DNA from: Gammaproteobacteria bacterium
Lineage (GTDB): Bacteria; Pseudomonadota; Gammaproteobacteria; SZUA-229
Direction: 5' to 3'
Assembly (NCBI GenBank): GCA_013041745.1
Contig: JABDRN010000026.1
Coordinates: 68,652 to 132,651 of the forward strand
DNA length: 64,000 nucleotides
Positions 1 to 8,958 of this stretch are shown here, piece by piece; position 1 is the first letter of the stretch, and every line of letters starts with the position of its first letter. The notes beneath the pieces are model-generated. The model searched no databases. It saw nothing but the letters and a program-made list of their open reading frames with translations, and was not told the origin of the DNA. Both the position numbers and the translations under genes were made by a program.

Positions 1-2
1 GT

Positions 3-335
3 AAGAATATCCTCCATCTCAAGGATAGAGACCAGGCACGCCTGGTAGAAGTCGAGTGGGGAGATACTGATGTGCAGAACTATCCGGTCAATATTCTGAT
101 CCATGCCAATGATCGGCATGGTCTGTTGAGCGATATCACACGTACCTTGTCTGACGATAAGATCAATGTGGTCGCTGTGAACACGATGTCGAATAAAAAA
201 GACCAGACAGCGCGTCTCGCGGTAACCATCGAAATTCGGGACCTGCAACAGTTAACCAGGATCATGGACAGGATTTCACAGCTGAGGAACGTTATCGAAG
301 TGACGCGAGGCTCCCATGGGGATAGCTCGTCTTAG
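3..335 (+). CDS. relA: GTP pyrophosphokinase RelA, C-terminal ACT domain (5' truncated by window edge)
   Basis: Frame open from base 3; translation KNILHLKDRDQARLVEVEWG...YPVNILIHANDRHGLLSDITRTLSDDKINVVAVNT is a RelA/SpoT ACT domain. Confidence 0.88.
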   Translation, partial: KNILHLKDRDQARLVEVEWGDTDVQNYPVNILIHANDRHGLLSDITRTLSDDKINVVAVNTMSNKKDQTARLAVTIEIRDLQQLTRIMDRISQLRNVIEVTRGSHGDSSS

Positions 336-387
336 ATAAGTTTACCGATGTTGCTGTAGCCAATAGTAGTGTATTTCAGGAAATCAT

Positions 388-1293
388 ATGTCAGCAAACG
401 CATCCAGAAAAGTCATCATCGCCGCGTTGATCGGTAATGCCGCGATATCTATCACCAAATTCTTTGCTGCTTTTACCACCGGAAGTTCGGCGATGTTGTC
501 CGAAGGCATCCACTCACTGGTCGATACCGGGAACCAGATATTACTGCTATACGGTATGAAGCAGGCAAAGAGACCCGCTGATGAAGAGTTTCCATTCGGA
601 CATGGTAAAGAGATCTATTTCTGGAGTTTCGTCGTAGCCATACTTATCTTTGCTGTCGGTTCAGGTGTATCTATCTATGAAGGTGTGCATCATGTACTGC
701 ATCCAGCTGAGATCGAAAACCCGATGGTTAACTATATCGTACTTGGCCTGGCCCTGGTGTTTGAGGGTGTAGCCTGGTTCTTTGCTTTCAAGGAGTTTGG
801 CAAGGTCAAAGGCAAGCGTGGTTATATCGAAGCCGTGCAGCGCGGCAAAGATCCATCCATGTTTGTTGTCCTGTTCGAAGACTCGGCAGCCATGTTGGGC
901 CTGTTGATCGCATTGCTAGGTATCTGGTTGGCCCAGGTAACAGGTATCGCTGTATTTGACGGTATCGCGTCCATCTTGATCGGCTGTATCCTCGGCGGTA
1001 CGGCTATCTGGCTGGCAGTCGAAACCAAGGGGTTACTGATCGGGGAGGGCGCAAACAAAGAAGTTATTGCAAGTATCCGTCAGCTGACAGAATCCATCGA
1101 TGAGGTCGAAAAAGTAAATGAGCTGTTAACCATGCACATGGGGCCGGAATTCATCCTGGTCAATATCAGTGTTCGTTTCAAACGAGGACAGTTGGTCCGT
1201 GAGATCGAATCTGTTATCGGGGAAATAGATTCGGCAATCAAGGCGGAGCATGAGACAGTAAAACGTATATTTATCGAGGCTGAACCTGCATGA
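388..1293 (+). CDS. Cation diffusion facilitator (CDF) family transporter
   Basis: Multi-TM protein with CDF signatures (SAMLSEGIHSLVDTGNQILLLYG, HPFGHGKE-like FPFGHGKEIYFWSF, ALxxDSAA-like). Confidence 0.85.
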   Translation: MSANASRKVIIAALIGNAAISITKFFAAFTTGSSAMLSEGIHSLVDTGNQILLLYGMKQAKRPADEEFPFGHGKEIYFWSFVVAILIFAVGSGVSIYEGVHHVLHPAEIENPMVNYIVLGLALVFEGVAWFFAFKEFGKVKGKRGYIEAVQRGKDPSMFVVLFEDSAAMLGLLIALLGIWLAQVTGIAVFDGIASILIGCILGGTAIWLAVETKGLLIGEGANKEVIASIRQLTESIDEVEKVNELLTMHMGPEFILVNISVRFKRGQLVREIESVIGEIDSAIKAEHETVKRIFIEAEPA

Positions 1294-1351
1294 GATTTAG
1301 TAGATAAATAGCCTATACTAGAATGCATGATAACTTACGCCAGCTTCGATT

Positions 1352-2479
1352 ATGACTCAGCATCGTGATGCTCTGGAACAACTCAACGACCAGCTCTCTC
1401 TGCGTGAGAAACTGGTCGTCGCGCATCGCTCGGTGAGTGATCAATTTCCTTTTATCGCGCGTATTGCTATCGCCATATACGACCCTGAGACAAGCCTGCT
1501 AAAAACATATCTGCACAGTAGTGGAGAGGATAATCCACTGGAGAATTACCAGGCACTGCTTGATGATGCACCCTCACTAAAAAAGATCCTCGAAAAGGGC
1601 CTGCCTCGAGTAGTCAATAATCTGCTTACTTTTGAAGATAGTAACCATGAACACGCTAAAAGGATAGGGCGCCAGGGGTATGCGGCAAGCTATACCTTGC
1701 CTATGTTTAACGAAGGCCAGTTTATCGGTTTCATGTTTTTTAACTCTTATGAAGAAGGTGTGTTCACGGAAAGCGTGTTAAGTCAGATAGACCTTTATGG
1801 TCATATCATCTCGCTCATGGTGATCAATGAACTGTCCGCGATCAATACCTTGAAGGCAGCAGTTAAAACAGCCGGCAGCGTCACCCATTACAGGGATCCG
1901 GAAACAGGCAGCCACCTTGACCGTATGTCTCGTTACAGTCGTCTGATAGCTAAAGAGCTTGCTGCTAAATATGATCTGGATGATACCTATATCGAACATG
2001 TCTTCATGTTTTCGCCACTGCATGACATCGGTAAGATCGGTATCCCGGATAATATATTGTTAAAACCTGACAGTCTCGATAAAGCAGAAAAAAACATCAT
2101 GAAAACGCATGCCAGGAAGGGACGGATCATGATCGATGAACTGCTGGAGAATTTCGGGCTGGAGAATATCAAGTACGTTGATGTGTTGCGCAACATTGCT
2201 GAATTCCATCATGAAGCTGTCAACGGTACAGGTTATCCGACAGGAAAAAAAGGTGAAGATATTCCATTGGAGGCCCGCATCGTTGCTGTGGCTGATGTCT
2301 TTGATGCATTGACCAGTGAGCGCTCGTATAAGCATGCCTGGGATAATAAGAAGGCCATAAAGACACTCAGACAACTCTCTGGAGAAATGCTTGATCGGGA
2401 TTGTGTCGATGCCTTACTCAAAAACATAGAGCAGGTGGAACAGATTCAGCAACAGTTTTCTGAAGATGCGTATGGTTAG
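1352..2479 (+). CDS. GAF-like sensor / HD-GYP domain phosphodiesterase
   Basis: HDIGKIGIPD and HHEAVNGTGYP motifs of HD-GYP proteins; N-terminal GAF-like region. Confidence 0.85.
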   Translation: MTQHRDALEQLNDQLSLREKLVVAHRSVSDQFPFIARIAIAIYDPETSLLKTYLHSSGEDNPLENYQALLDDAPSLKKILEKGLPRVVNNLLTFEDSNHEHAKRIGRQGYAASYTLPMFNEGQFIGFMFFNSYEEGVFTESVLSQIDLYGHIISLMVINELSAINTLKAAVKTAGSVTHYRDPETGSHLDRMSRYSRLIAKELAAKYDLDDTYIEHVFMFSPLHDIGKIGIPDNILLKPDSLDKAEKNIMKTHARKGRIMIDELLENFGLENIKYVDVLRNIAEFHHEAVNGTGYPTGKKGEDIPLEARIVAVADVFDALTSERSYKHAWDNKKAIKTLRQLSGEMLDRDCVDALLKNIEQVEQIQQQFSEDAYG

Positions 2480-2668
2480 ACTGATATCGATTAATTCAGC
2501 TATAAGACACTATTAACACTATCTGTATTGAATACTAGATTATTACTTTTACCCGATTGATAGATAATGACTTACACATAGAATATTATATAGATAACGA
2601 AATTCGGTCGTATCGAAAGCGGTGATCACAAGGTTGATACTGGTAACTTTACAAACAACTTAAATGGC

Positions 2669-4816
2669 ATGAATGATAATAAGGATAAACTTTATATAGT
2701 ACTGGTGAGCGTTCATGGTCTTATACGCGGTCAGGATCTCGAGTTGGGCAGAGATGCGGATACCGGTGGCCAGACAAAATATGTCGTCGAACTGTTGCGT
2801 GAACTAGGAGAACGCCCTGAAGTCGAGCAGGTAGATCTGTTGACCAGGCGTATAATCGATGATGCGGTGAGTGAAGATTACCGCGAAGCGATAGAAATCC
2901 TTTCGAACAAAGCACGTATCGTACGCATCGACTGTGGTGAGGAAGGTTATCTGCCGAAAGAGGAACTATGGGATTCTCTCGACAATTTCGCTGATAACAT
3001 GCTCGAATATATAACAGGCCAGAAACGTGCGCCTGACATAATACACAGTCATTACGCTGATGCCGGATATGTCTGTAATCGAATATCACATCAACTGAAC
3101 ATCCCTCTCATTCATACTGGACACTCCCTCGGTCGAAGTAAACGTAAGCAATTGCTTGCCGGCGGTATGAAACGTGATGATATCGAACAGCGCTATAACA
3201 TCTCACGGCGTATCGATGCAGAAGAAGAAGTACAGGGCACTGCCGAACTTATAATAACCAGTACTCGTCAGGAGATCATAGAACAGTACGGAATGTATGA
3301 TTATTACCAGCCTGAGAGGATGAAGGTGATCCCACCAGGTACCGACCTCGAAAAATTTTATCCGCCGCAGGGTGATGAATACGAAAGTCATATCTATCAG
3401 GATATATCCCGTTTTCTCCAGCAACCGAATAAGCCGATCATACTGGCGCTGTCGCGTCCCGATCACAGGAAAAACATCAATACCCTGGTCGAAGCTTATG
3501 GTGAGTCAGAAGAGCTGAAACAACTGGCAAACCTCGTCATCATTGCCGGTAACCGCGATGAGATACGTGATATGGATAGTGGCGCTCAAGATGTGCTCAA
3601 TGAAATATTTCTTTCCATAGATTCATATGACCTCTATGGAAAAGTGGCATATCCAAAACATCACCATCCGGATGATGTGCCGGTGATCTACCGACTTAGC
3701 GCTACATCCGGCGGTGTATTTATCAACCCGGCACTGACCGAGCCGTTCGGGCTGACACTGATCGAAGCAGCAGCGTCAGGGGTGCCGATCGTAGCGACCG
3801 AAGATGGTGGACCAACAGATATCATCGATAACTGCCACAACGGGTACCTGATAGATCCACTGGACAAGCAGTCGATCATTGAAAAACTGTTAAAGGTATT
3901 GACAGATAGAGATAACTGGAAACGTCTGGCACATAATGGCATCGAAGGCGTCCGTCAGCACTATTCCTGGCGAGCCCATGTCGATCGCTATCTAAAGCTG
4001 ATCAAGCCAGTAGCGGACAAGAGTGAATCGATCACCAAGATCGAGCTTAAGCGTCGTCCTATGCTCTACCATGACCGCGCCCTGATCACTGACCTGGACC
4101 AGAATCTGCTGGGTAATCCGCAATCACTAAAAGAGTTCGTCACTGTGCTGCAGGAAAACAGAAAGTGTACGACCTTCGGAATCGCAACCGGCCGTCGCCT
4201 GGACTCCGCATTGAAGGTGATGAAACAGTATCATATCCCGTTACCGGATTTTCTCATCACCAGTCTGGGTACCGAGATCTATTACAACCCGGGACTGACC
4301 CGCGATGTCGCATGGTCAGAACATATCGATCATATGTGGCGACGGCGCGCAGTTTTAAATGTGCTCAAGGATTTGCCTGGTCTCGAACTGCAACCGAAAA
4401 GGGAACAGAGCAAGTACAAGGTAAGTTATTATTATGATGCAGCTATCGCGCCTGATGTCAATGAGATCATCCATCTCCTGTATCTGCACGATCAGTCGGT
4501 AAATGTCGTTCTGGCCTTCGGCCAGTACCTCGATATCGTACCGGTTCGAGCTTCGAAAGGTTTTGCATTGCGCTGGTTTGCCGAGATGTGGGGCATCCCG
4601 CTGGAACATATCCTCGCAGCAGGCGGTTCCGGTGCAGATGAAGATATGATGCGTGGCAATACCCTGTCAGTCGTGGTTGCCAATCGTCATCACGAGGAAC
4701 TATCCGAACTCGTCGACAGTGAAGATATCTACTTCGCAGACAGGCCGTTTGCCGCTGGCATCCTGCAGGCTGTCGAGCATTATGATTTCTTTCGCGAGTG
4801 CAAGGTGAACAGTTGA
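2669..4816 (+). CDS. sps: Sucrose-phosphate synthase (GT4) with C-terminal sucrose-phosphatase-like HAD domain
   Basis: VSVHGLIRGQDLELGRDADTGGQTKYVVELLREL N-terminus, PALTEPFGLTLIEAAASGVPIVAT GT4 motif, C-terminal SPP-like HAD region. Confidence 0.88.
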   Translation: MNDNKDKLYIVLVSVHGLIRGQDLELGRDADTGGQTKYVVELLRELGERPEVEQVDLLTRRIIDDAVSEDYREAIEILSNKARIVRIDCGEEGYLPKEELWDSLDNFADNMLEYITGQKRAPDIIHSHYADAGYVCNRISHQLNIPLIHTGHSLGRSKRKQLLAGGMKRDDIEQRYNISRRIDAEEEVQGTAELIITSTRQEIIEQYGMYDYYQPERMKVIPPGTDLEKFYPPQGDEYESHIYQDISRFLQQPNKPIILALSRPDHRKNINTLVEAYGESEELKQLANLVIIAGNRDEIRDMDSGAQDVLNEIFLSIDSYDLYGKVAYPKHHHPDDVPVIYRLSATSGGVFINPALTEPFGLTLIEAAASGVPIVATEDGGPTDIIDNCHNGYLIDPLDKQSIIEKLLKVLTDRDNWKRLAHNGIEGVRQHYSWRAHVDRYLKLIKPVADKSESITKIELKRRPMLYHDRALITDLDQNLLGNPQSLKEFVTVLQENRKCTTFGIATGRRLDSALKVMKQYHIPLPDFLITSLGTEIYYNPGLTRDVAWSEHIDHMWRRRAVLNVLKDLPGLELQPKREQSKYKVSYYYDAAIAPDVNEIIHLLYLHDQSVNVVLAFGQYLDIVPVRASKGFALRWFAEMWGIPLEHILAAGGSGADEDMMRGNTLSVVVANRHHEELSELVDSEDIYFADRPFAAGILQAVEHYDFFRECKVNS

Positions 4817-4854
4817 CGACTGCTGCTTGCAGTCAAGCATGCACCTGAGAAGCA

Positions 4855-5673
4855 CTAGTCAGAACAGCTGAAGATGCCATAGTGATAGGCGCCTTCGATA
4901 ACACCACTGGTGTAATAACCGCTTAGGCCCTTGAAGTCACCTTTCGCAAAATAGACTTTGAGGTCGGGGTTTGCCTCTAATGCCTGCTTCACCTGGGCGA
5001 CAAGCTGCTCGTCGGCATTTCGTACCAGTACGCCGGAAAAGCCAGCCGTCAGCGGGTAGATATCATTGCCGCTGTCGCCGCAAAAAACGACTTTGCTCTT
5101 GTCGGTATCGAGTTCTTCAGCGATGTATTCGAGCGCGGTCTGCTTGGTCGCACTGTCCGGCAGAAAGTCGAGTAGCCCCTTGCCGGTCTGGGAATCAAAG
5201 CTGTAGACGATGACCTCATCGTATTTGCCTTTGACCCGTTCATCGACTGCTTTCAATATCACTTCACTCCTTTCGTGGTCGACATAATAGCTCTGTTTGA
5301 ACTGGCTGCAATGTTCTCGTTCCTGCTCGACCAGGCCATCGATGCCTGCGACGGCGCTGCGGGTCGCTTCGGCGTCCCAGCGCGGACTGGTCTTTTTTAC
5401 ATGGGCATCCCAGCCGGTATCAGGGTGCCAGTCGCCCTGGTCGTATTTTCTGATCGAGGTGCCGACGTCACCGATGAGCACATCGGGGTGACGGATACCA
5501 AATTCCTTGATGGCGTTCTCGGCCAGGTTCAGATTTCTTCCGGTGACATAGACCACGTACACGCCCTGCTTTTCTGTTAGTTCATTGAAAAGATCTATCG
5601 CACCCGGATCTTCCGGCCAGCTGCCGTTCGGCAGTAGTGTCCTATCCAGATCGGTGGCTAGTATTTTCATCAT
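4855..5673 (-). CDS. spp: Sucrose-6-phosphate phosphatase-like HAD hydrolase
   Basis: MMKILATDLDRTLLPNGSWPED (intact DxDxT), CGDSGNDIYPL motif; next to SPS. Confidence 0.8.
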   Translation of the reverse strand: MMKILATDLDRTLLPNGSWPEDPGAIDLFNELTEKQGVYVVYVTGRNLNLAENAIKEFGIRHPDVLIGDVGTSIRKYDQGDWHPDTGWDAHVKKTSPRWDAEATRSAVAGIDGLVEQEREHCSQFKQSYYVDHERSEVILKAVDERVKGKYDEVIVYSFDSQTGKGLLDFLPDSATKQTALEYIAEELDTDKSKVVFCGDSGNDIYPLTAGFSGVLVRNADEQLVAQVKQALEANPDLKVYFAKGDFKGLSGYYTSGVIEGAYHYGIFSCSD

Positions 5674-5750
5674 GCTGCTCCGTGATGGTTACTGAGTATA
5701 AATCGCCAGCCAGTTTGCCAGCCGTCATTTATAGTGTAATGATTGCTGCT

Positions 5751-7523
5751 CTAGGACTCAAATGACATCAACACATCATCGTTCTTGCCATCGCCATGAT
5801 AGACAGTGAAGCTGTGGTTGCGCAGGTCGGCCTTCAATGTAACTGTGGCTTCCGGGTGCTGCCAGGTGATATGTATGCGCTGCGGATCGGTGTCGCCGAT
5901 CTTCATCTCGCCCTTGAAAGCTGGTGAGGTATTACGCAGCCGAATCAGTTCGAGCTGGTCCAGAACGACCGGCTTTTTCAGTCCTTCTTTGATATCGCTC
6001 AAATTTAAAGTAGTGCGGTTGATCTCTTTATGCCCTGCAGTATGCCCGCTCTGAGCTGCTGCGTAATCGTTTTTGCCGGCGAACAGATCCAGGTACCACA
6101 CCTGGGGAACACCGGGCATGAACATCTGTATGGCACGCGCCAGGCGTAGCTTCTGTTCGTCTTCACCCAGTGCGCTGAAATAAGTTGCGTTTACCTGGTA
6201 GTAGTCGATCTTCTTGCCGTCAGCGGCGTACAGGTTTTTGGTCAGGCCGCCGCGTTCGATGATACGCTCTATGGTCGCTTCGATCTGTTCATCTGGCAGC
6301 AGCCCCGGTCTGTAGCTGCCATCTATCCGCTTGCCTTTGAGGTCGAGCACAGGGATACCATCATGGCTGCCGAGCATATTAATGGTCTGCAGCTCTTTGC
6401 TCTGGATATCTGCTATCCAGCGTAACAATGCTTCGTTGTTGCCCTGCTCAAGTGCATTTATAACCAGCCCAGGGAAGAAGAAGTCATAGATCGGGTAACC
6501 CTGCTGCGATATTTCTTCATGGATGCCGGCACCGTATTCAGCATGGATCTCGGGGAAGATGATAAGTTCGTATTTCTTTGCGATGCCGCGCAGACGCTCC
6601 AGGTATTCCCAGGTACCGGGCCGGTTGAAGAAATTCGGCTGCCCCGGCTCTTTGTGCAGGTAAGCGAAAGCATCGAGGCGGATTATTTTTGCACCGTACT
6701 GGCTGAGTTTGTGCAGCGTTTCATCGTAGAACTCCCAGACCAGTTCAGAACGGGCATTGAGATCCATCTGTCCCAGGTAATCACGTTTGTGGCAAACGGC
6801 AGCAATCAGGTCTTCTTTGCTCAAGCCGGCGCTACACTGAACGATATCCTCCATGTCTGCCGATTCAAGCAAGCCCTTGTTCTGGATGACTACTTTGATG
6901 CGTTTAGCGAGATCTGATGCGCCCTGCAGGTCTAAACCCTCGATGTGTGTGAAATCCTGTGCGACAATTTCATCAAATTCAACTTTTTGATAAAAAGTGT
7001 TCCAGTAAGATTGCACGCTGCCATCAGGAAAGCGTATTTTCAGGATCGGTAGATCAGGCTTTCGCATGAAAAGCTTTTCCAGGTGTTCTTTGTCAGGTAG
7101 CACGTGGTCATTATCTTTAATGCTACCGTGGTCCTTCCAGAATTCATTCCAGTCGATGAAAAAATCCCGATAGGGTGATTCTTTTCCTCTCTGCAGAAGA
7201 TCGACGAATTGAGGTGAGCGAACCGACAGGTGGTTAAGCACCAGGTCGAGTTTGATATCGATACCTAGCTCGTTTAGGTCATCCAGGTCCTGTGGGCTGA
7301 TGAGTTCTTCGTTGATATCGTAATCGATGATGGAGAAACCGCGGTCGAGATCACTATGGAAAAAAGTGGGCAGGATGTAGAACAGTGAAAAGGCATCCTT
7401 AAGTTCGGGCTTTTTGAGAAAGTCCAGGGTATCGGCCAGTTTTTTACCGATACTGTCAGGGTAGGCGTTGAACATCACACCACCTGGCAGGGTCTGTGTT
7501 TTGTTCACTGGCTCTTTATTCAT
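5751..7523 (-). CDS. GH13 (GH13_18-like) sucrose phosphorylase-type glycosidase
   Basis: IIRLDAFAYLHKEPG, IIFPEIHAEYG and GSHDGIPVLDLKG match the GH13 catalytic regions of sucrose phosphorylases. Confidence 0.8.
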   Translation of the reverse strand: MNKEPVNKTQTLPGGVMFNAYPDSIGKKLADTLDFLKKPELKDAFSLFYILPTFFHSDLDRGFSIIDYDINEELISPQDLDDLNELGIDIKLDLVLNHLSVRSPQFVDLLQRGKESPYRDFFIDWNEFWKDHGSIKDNDHVLPDKEHLEKLFMRKPDLPILKIRFPDGSVQSYWNTFYQKVEFDEIVAQDFTHIEGLDLQGASDLAKRIKVVIQNKGLLESADMEDIVQCSAGLSKEDLIAAVCHKRDYLGQMDLNARSELVWEFYDETLHKLSQYGAKIIRLDAFAYLHKEPGQPNFFNRPGTWEYLERLRGIAKKYELIIFPEIHAEYGAGIHEEISQQGYPIYDFFFPGLVINALEQGNNEALLRWIADIQSKELQTINMLGSHDGIPVLDLKGKRIDGSYRPGLLPDEQIEATIERIIERGGLTKNLYAADGKKIDYYQVNATYFSALGEDEQKLRLARAIQMFMPGVPQVWYLDLFAGKNDYAAAQSGHTAGHKEINRTTLNLSDIKEGLKKPVVLDQLELIRLRNTSPAFKGEMKIGDTDPQRIHITWQHPEATVTLKADLRNHSFTVYHGDGKNDDVLMSFES

Positions 7524-7857
7524 GATATTTCCTGTTAAATTATTATTAGTATTTTATGTTTATCATATTGCCTTTAGCAGCATGCAGCTATCACTCAAGA
7601 TATTCTAAATGCATAATAATATTAATCTTATTTACACACCGTTTTCTATCTTGTCAACAAATGCATCATGCTCCTGCTGAACAGCCGGTTAATTTAGCTG
7701 CTGATTTTGTCATAATCTTGCAAGGCAGCCGCATTTAATATAAAAGTAGAGGGAAAAGAGATATTAACAGGTCTGTATATATCAATGCGGCCTGATACTT
7801 CAGTTATGAGTTGATAGATAGTATAGGAGTAATAATTTCACATGTCTCGAGATCGAT

Positions 7858-8745
7858 ATGAATAACCAGGCTGTTGCTCTGATATTTGGTGAAGTGCTGT
7901 TTGACTGTTTTCCAGATGGTAACACTGTGCTCGGCGGCGCACCGTTCAACGTCGCCTGGCATCTGCAGGCATTTGGTCTGTTGCCGCTGATGATCACAAG
8001 GATCGGTGATGATGAACTGGGAGAGCAGGTGCAGTCAGCGATGCGAAACTGGAATATGGATACCGGCGGCGTACAACTGGATACAGAGCACCCGACGGGT
8101 AGTGTCGATATCGAGTTCGAGAATGGTGAGCCGCGATATACTATCTTGGAACACCGTGCTTACGATTTCATCGATGCCTCCTCGTTGCCATCTTCGTCAG
8201 AAAGCAGTCTGCTATACCATGGCTCGCTGGCACTGAGGAACCAGGAGTCGCGTGAAGCGCTGGCAAAACTTAAACAGTATCATACCGGCAGTATATTCAT
8301 GGACGTCAACCTGCGTGATCCATGGTGGCAGAGAGGGTCTGTACTGGCGTTGGCAGATGATGCTGACTGGGTAAAACTTAATGAAGATGAGCTGGCGCAG
8401 TTGGGGAGCCGTGCTGGTGACATCAGGTCGCAGGCAGGTGAATTCATCGAGGCGCATGCACTGAAGGGTCTGGTCGTTACGCTGGGAGCGAGTGGGGCTA
8501 TCGCATTGACCTGTGACGGTGACATTTCTGAAGTGAAACCATCGCAGACGATGCAGGTGGTGGATACGGTCGGCGCTGGTGATGCGTTTACATCCGTATT
8601 GATACTCGGTCTGACAAAAGCATGGCCGTTGGATCAGACCATGCAGCGTGCACAGGAGTTTGCCTCGTTGATGGTAGGGCAGCAGGGTGCTACCGTGCAT
8701 GATCAGGACTTTTACCGGGCAAAGATCACAGACTGGAATCTTTGA
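7858..8745 (+). CDS. PfkB-family carbohydrate kinase, probable fructokinase
   Basis: ALIFGEVLFDCFPDGNTVLGGAPFNVAWHLQAFG and VDTVGAGDAFTSV PfkB signatures; genomic context. Confidence 0.85.
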   Translation: MNNQAVALIFGEVLFDCFPDGNTVLGGAPFNVAWHLQAFGLLPLMITRIGDDELGEQVQSAMRNWNMDTGGVQLDTEHPTGSVDIEFENGEPRYTILEHRAYDFIDASSLPSSSESSLLYHGSLALRNQESREALAKLKQYHTGSIFMDVNLRDPWWQRGSVLALADDADWVKLNEDELAQLGSRAGDIRSQAGEFIEAHALKGLVVTLGASGAIALTCDGDISEVKPSQTMQVVDTVGAGDAFTSVLILGLTKAWPLDQTMQRAQEFASLMVGQQGATVHDQDFYRAKITDWNL

Positions 8746-8958
8746 TGCTGCGTACAAACCTTTACCGTTGAGGCAAAGAGCTTAACTCTGTTTACTGCTT
8801 CGCAGGTGAAGTAAATAATAAATATATTTACTCAGTGTTTCCTGTGCCTATGTGGTAAATTGCTTTTGATATTATTAGTTTGCTGGTGAATACCTGATGG
8901 TGGTTAATACACGTGTCAGGTTGAAATGATATACACACAACGATTGAGACTAGATTAG

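Noticed and set aside
4165-4437. Shadow ORF within SPS, and many other antisense/alternate-frame ORFs in the track
   Set aside because: They lie inside strongly supported genes, lack ribosome-binding sites and have no family signatures.
7556-7738. 60-aa ORF upstream of the fructokinase-like gene
   Set aside because: AT-rich intergenic DNA, no RBS or recognisable domain.
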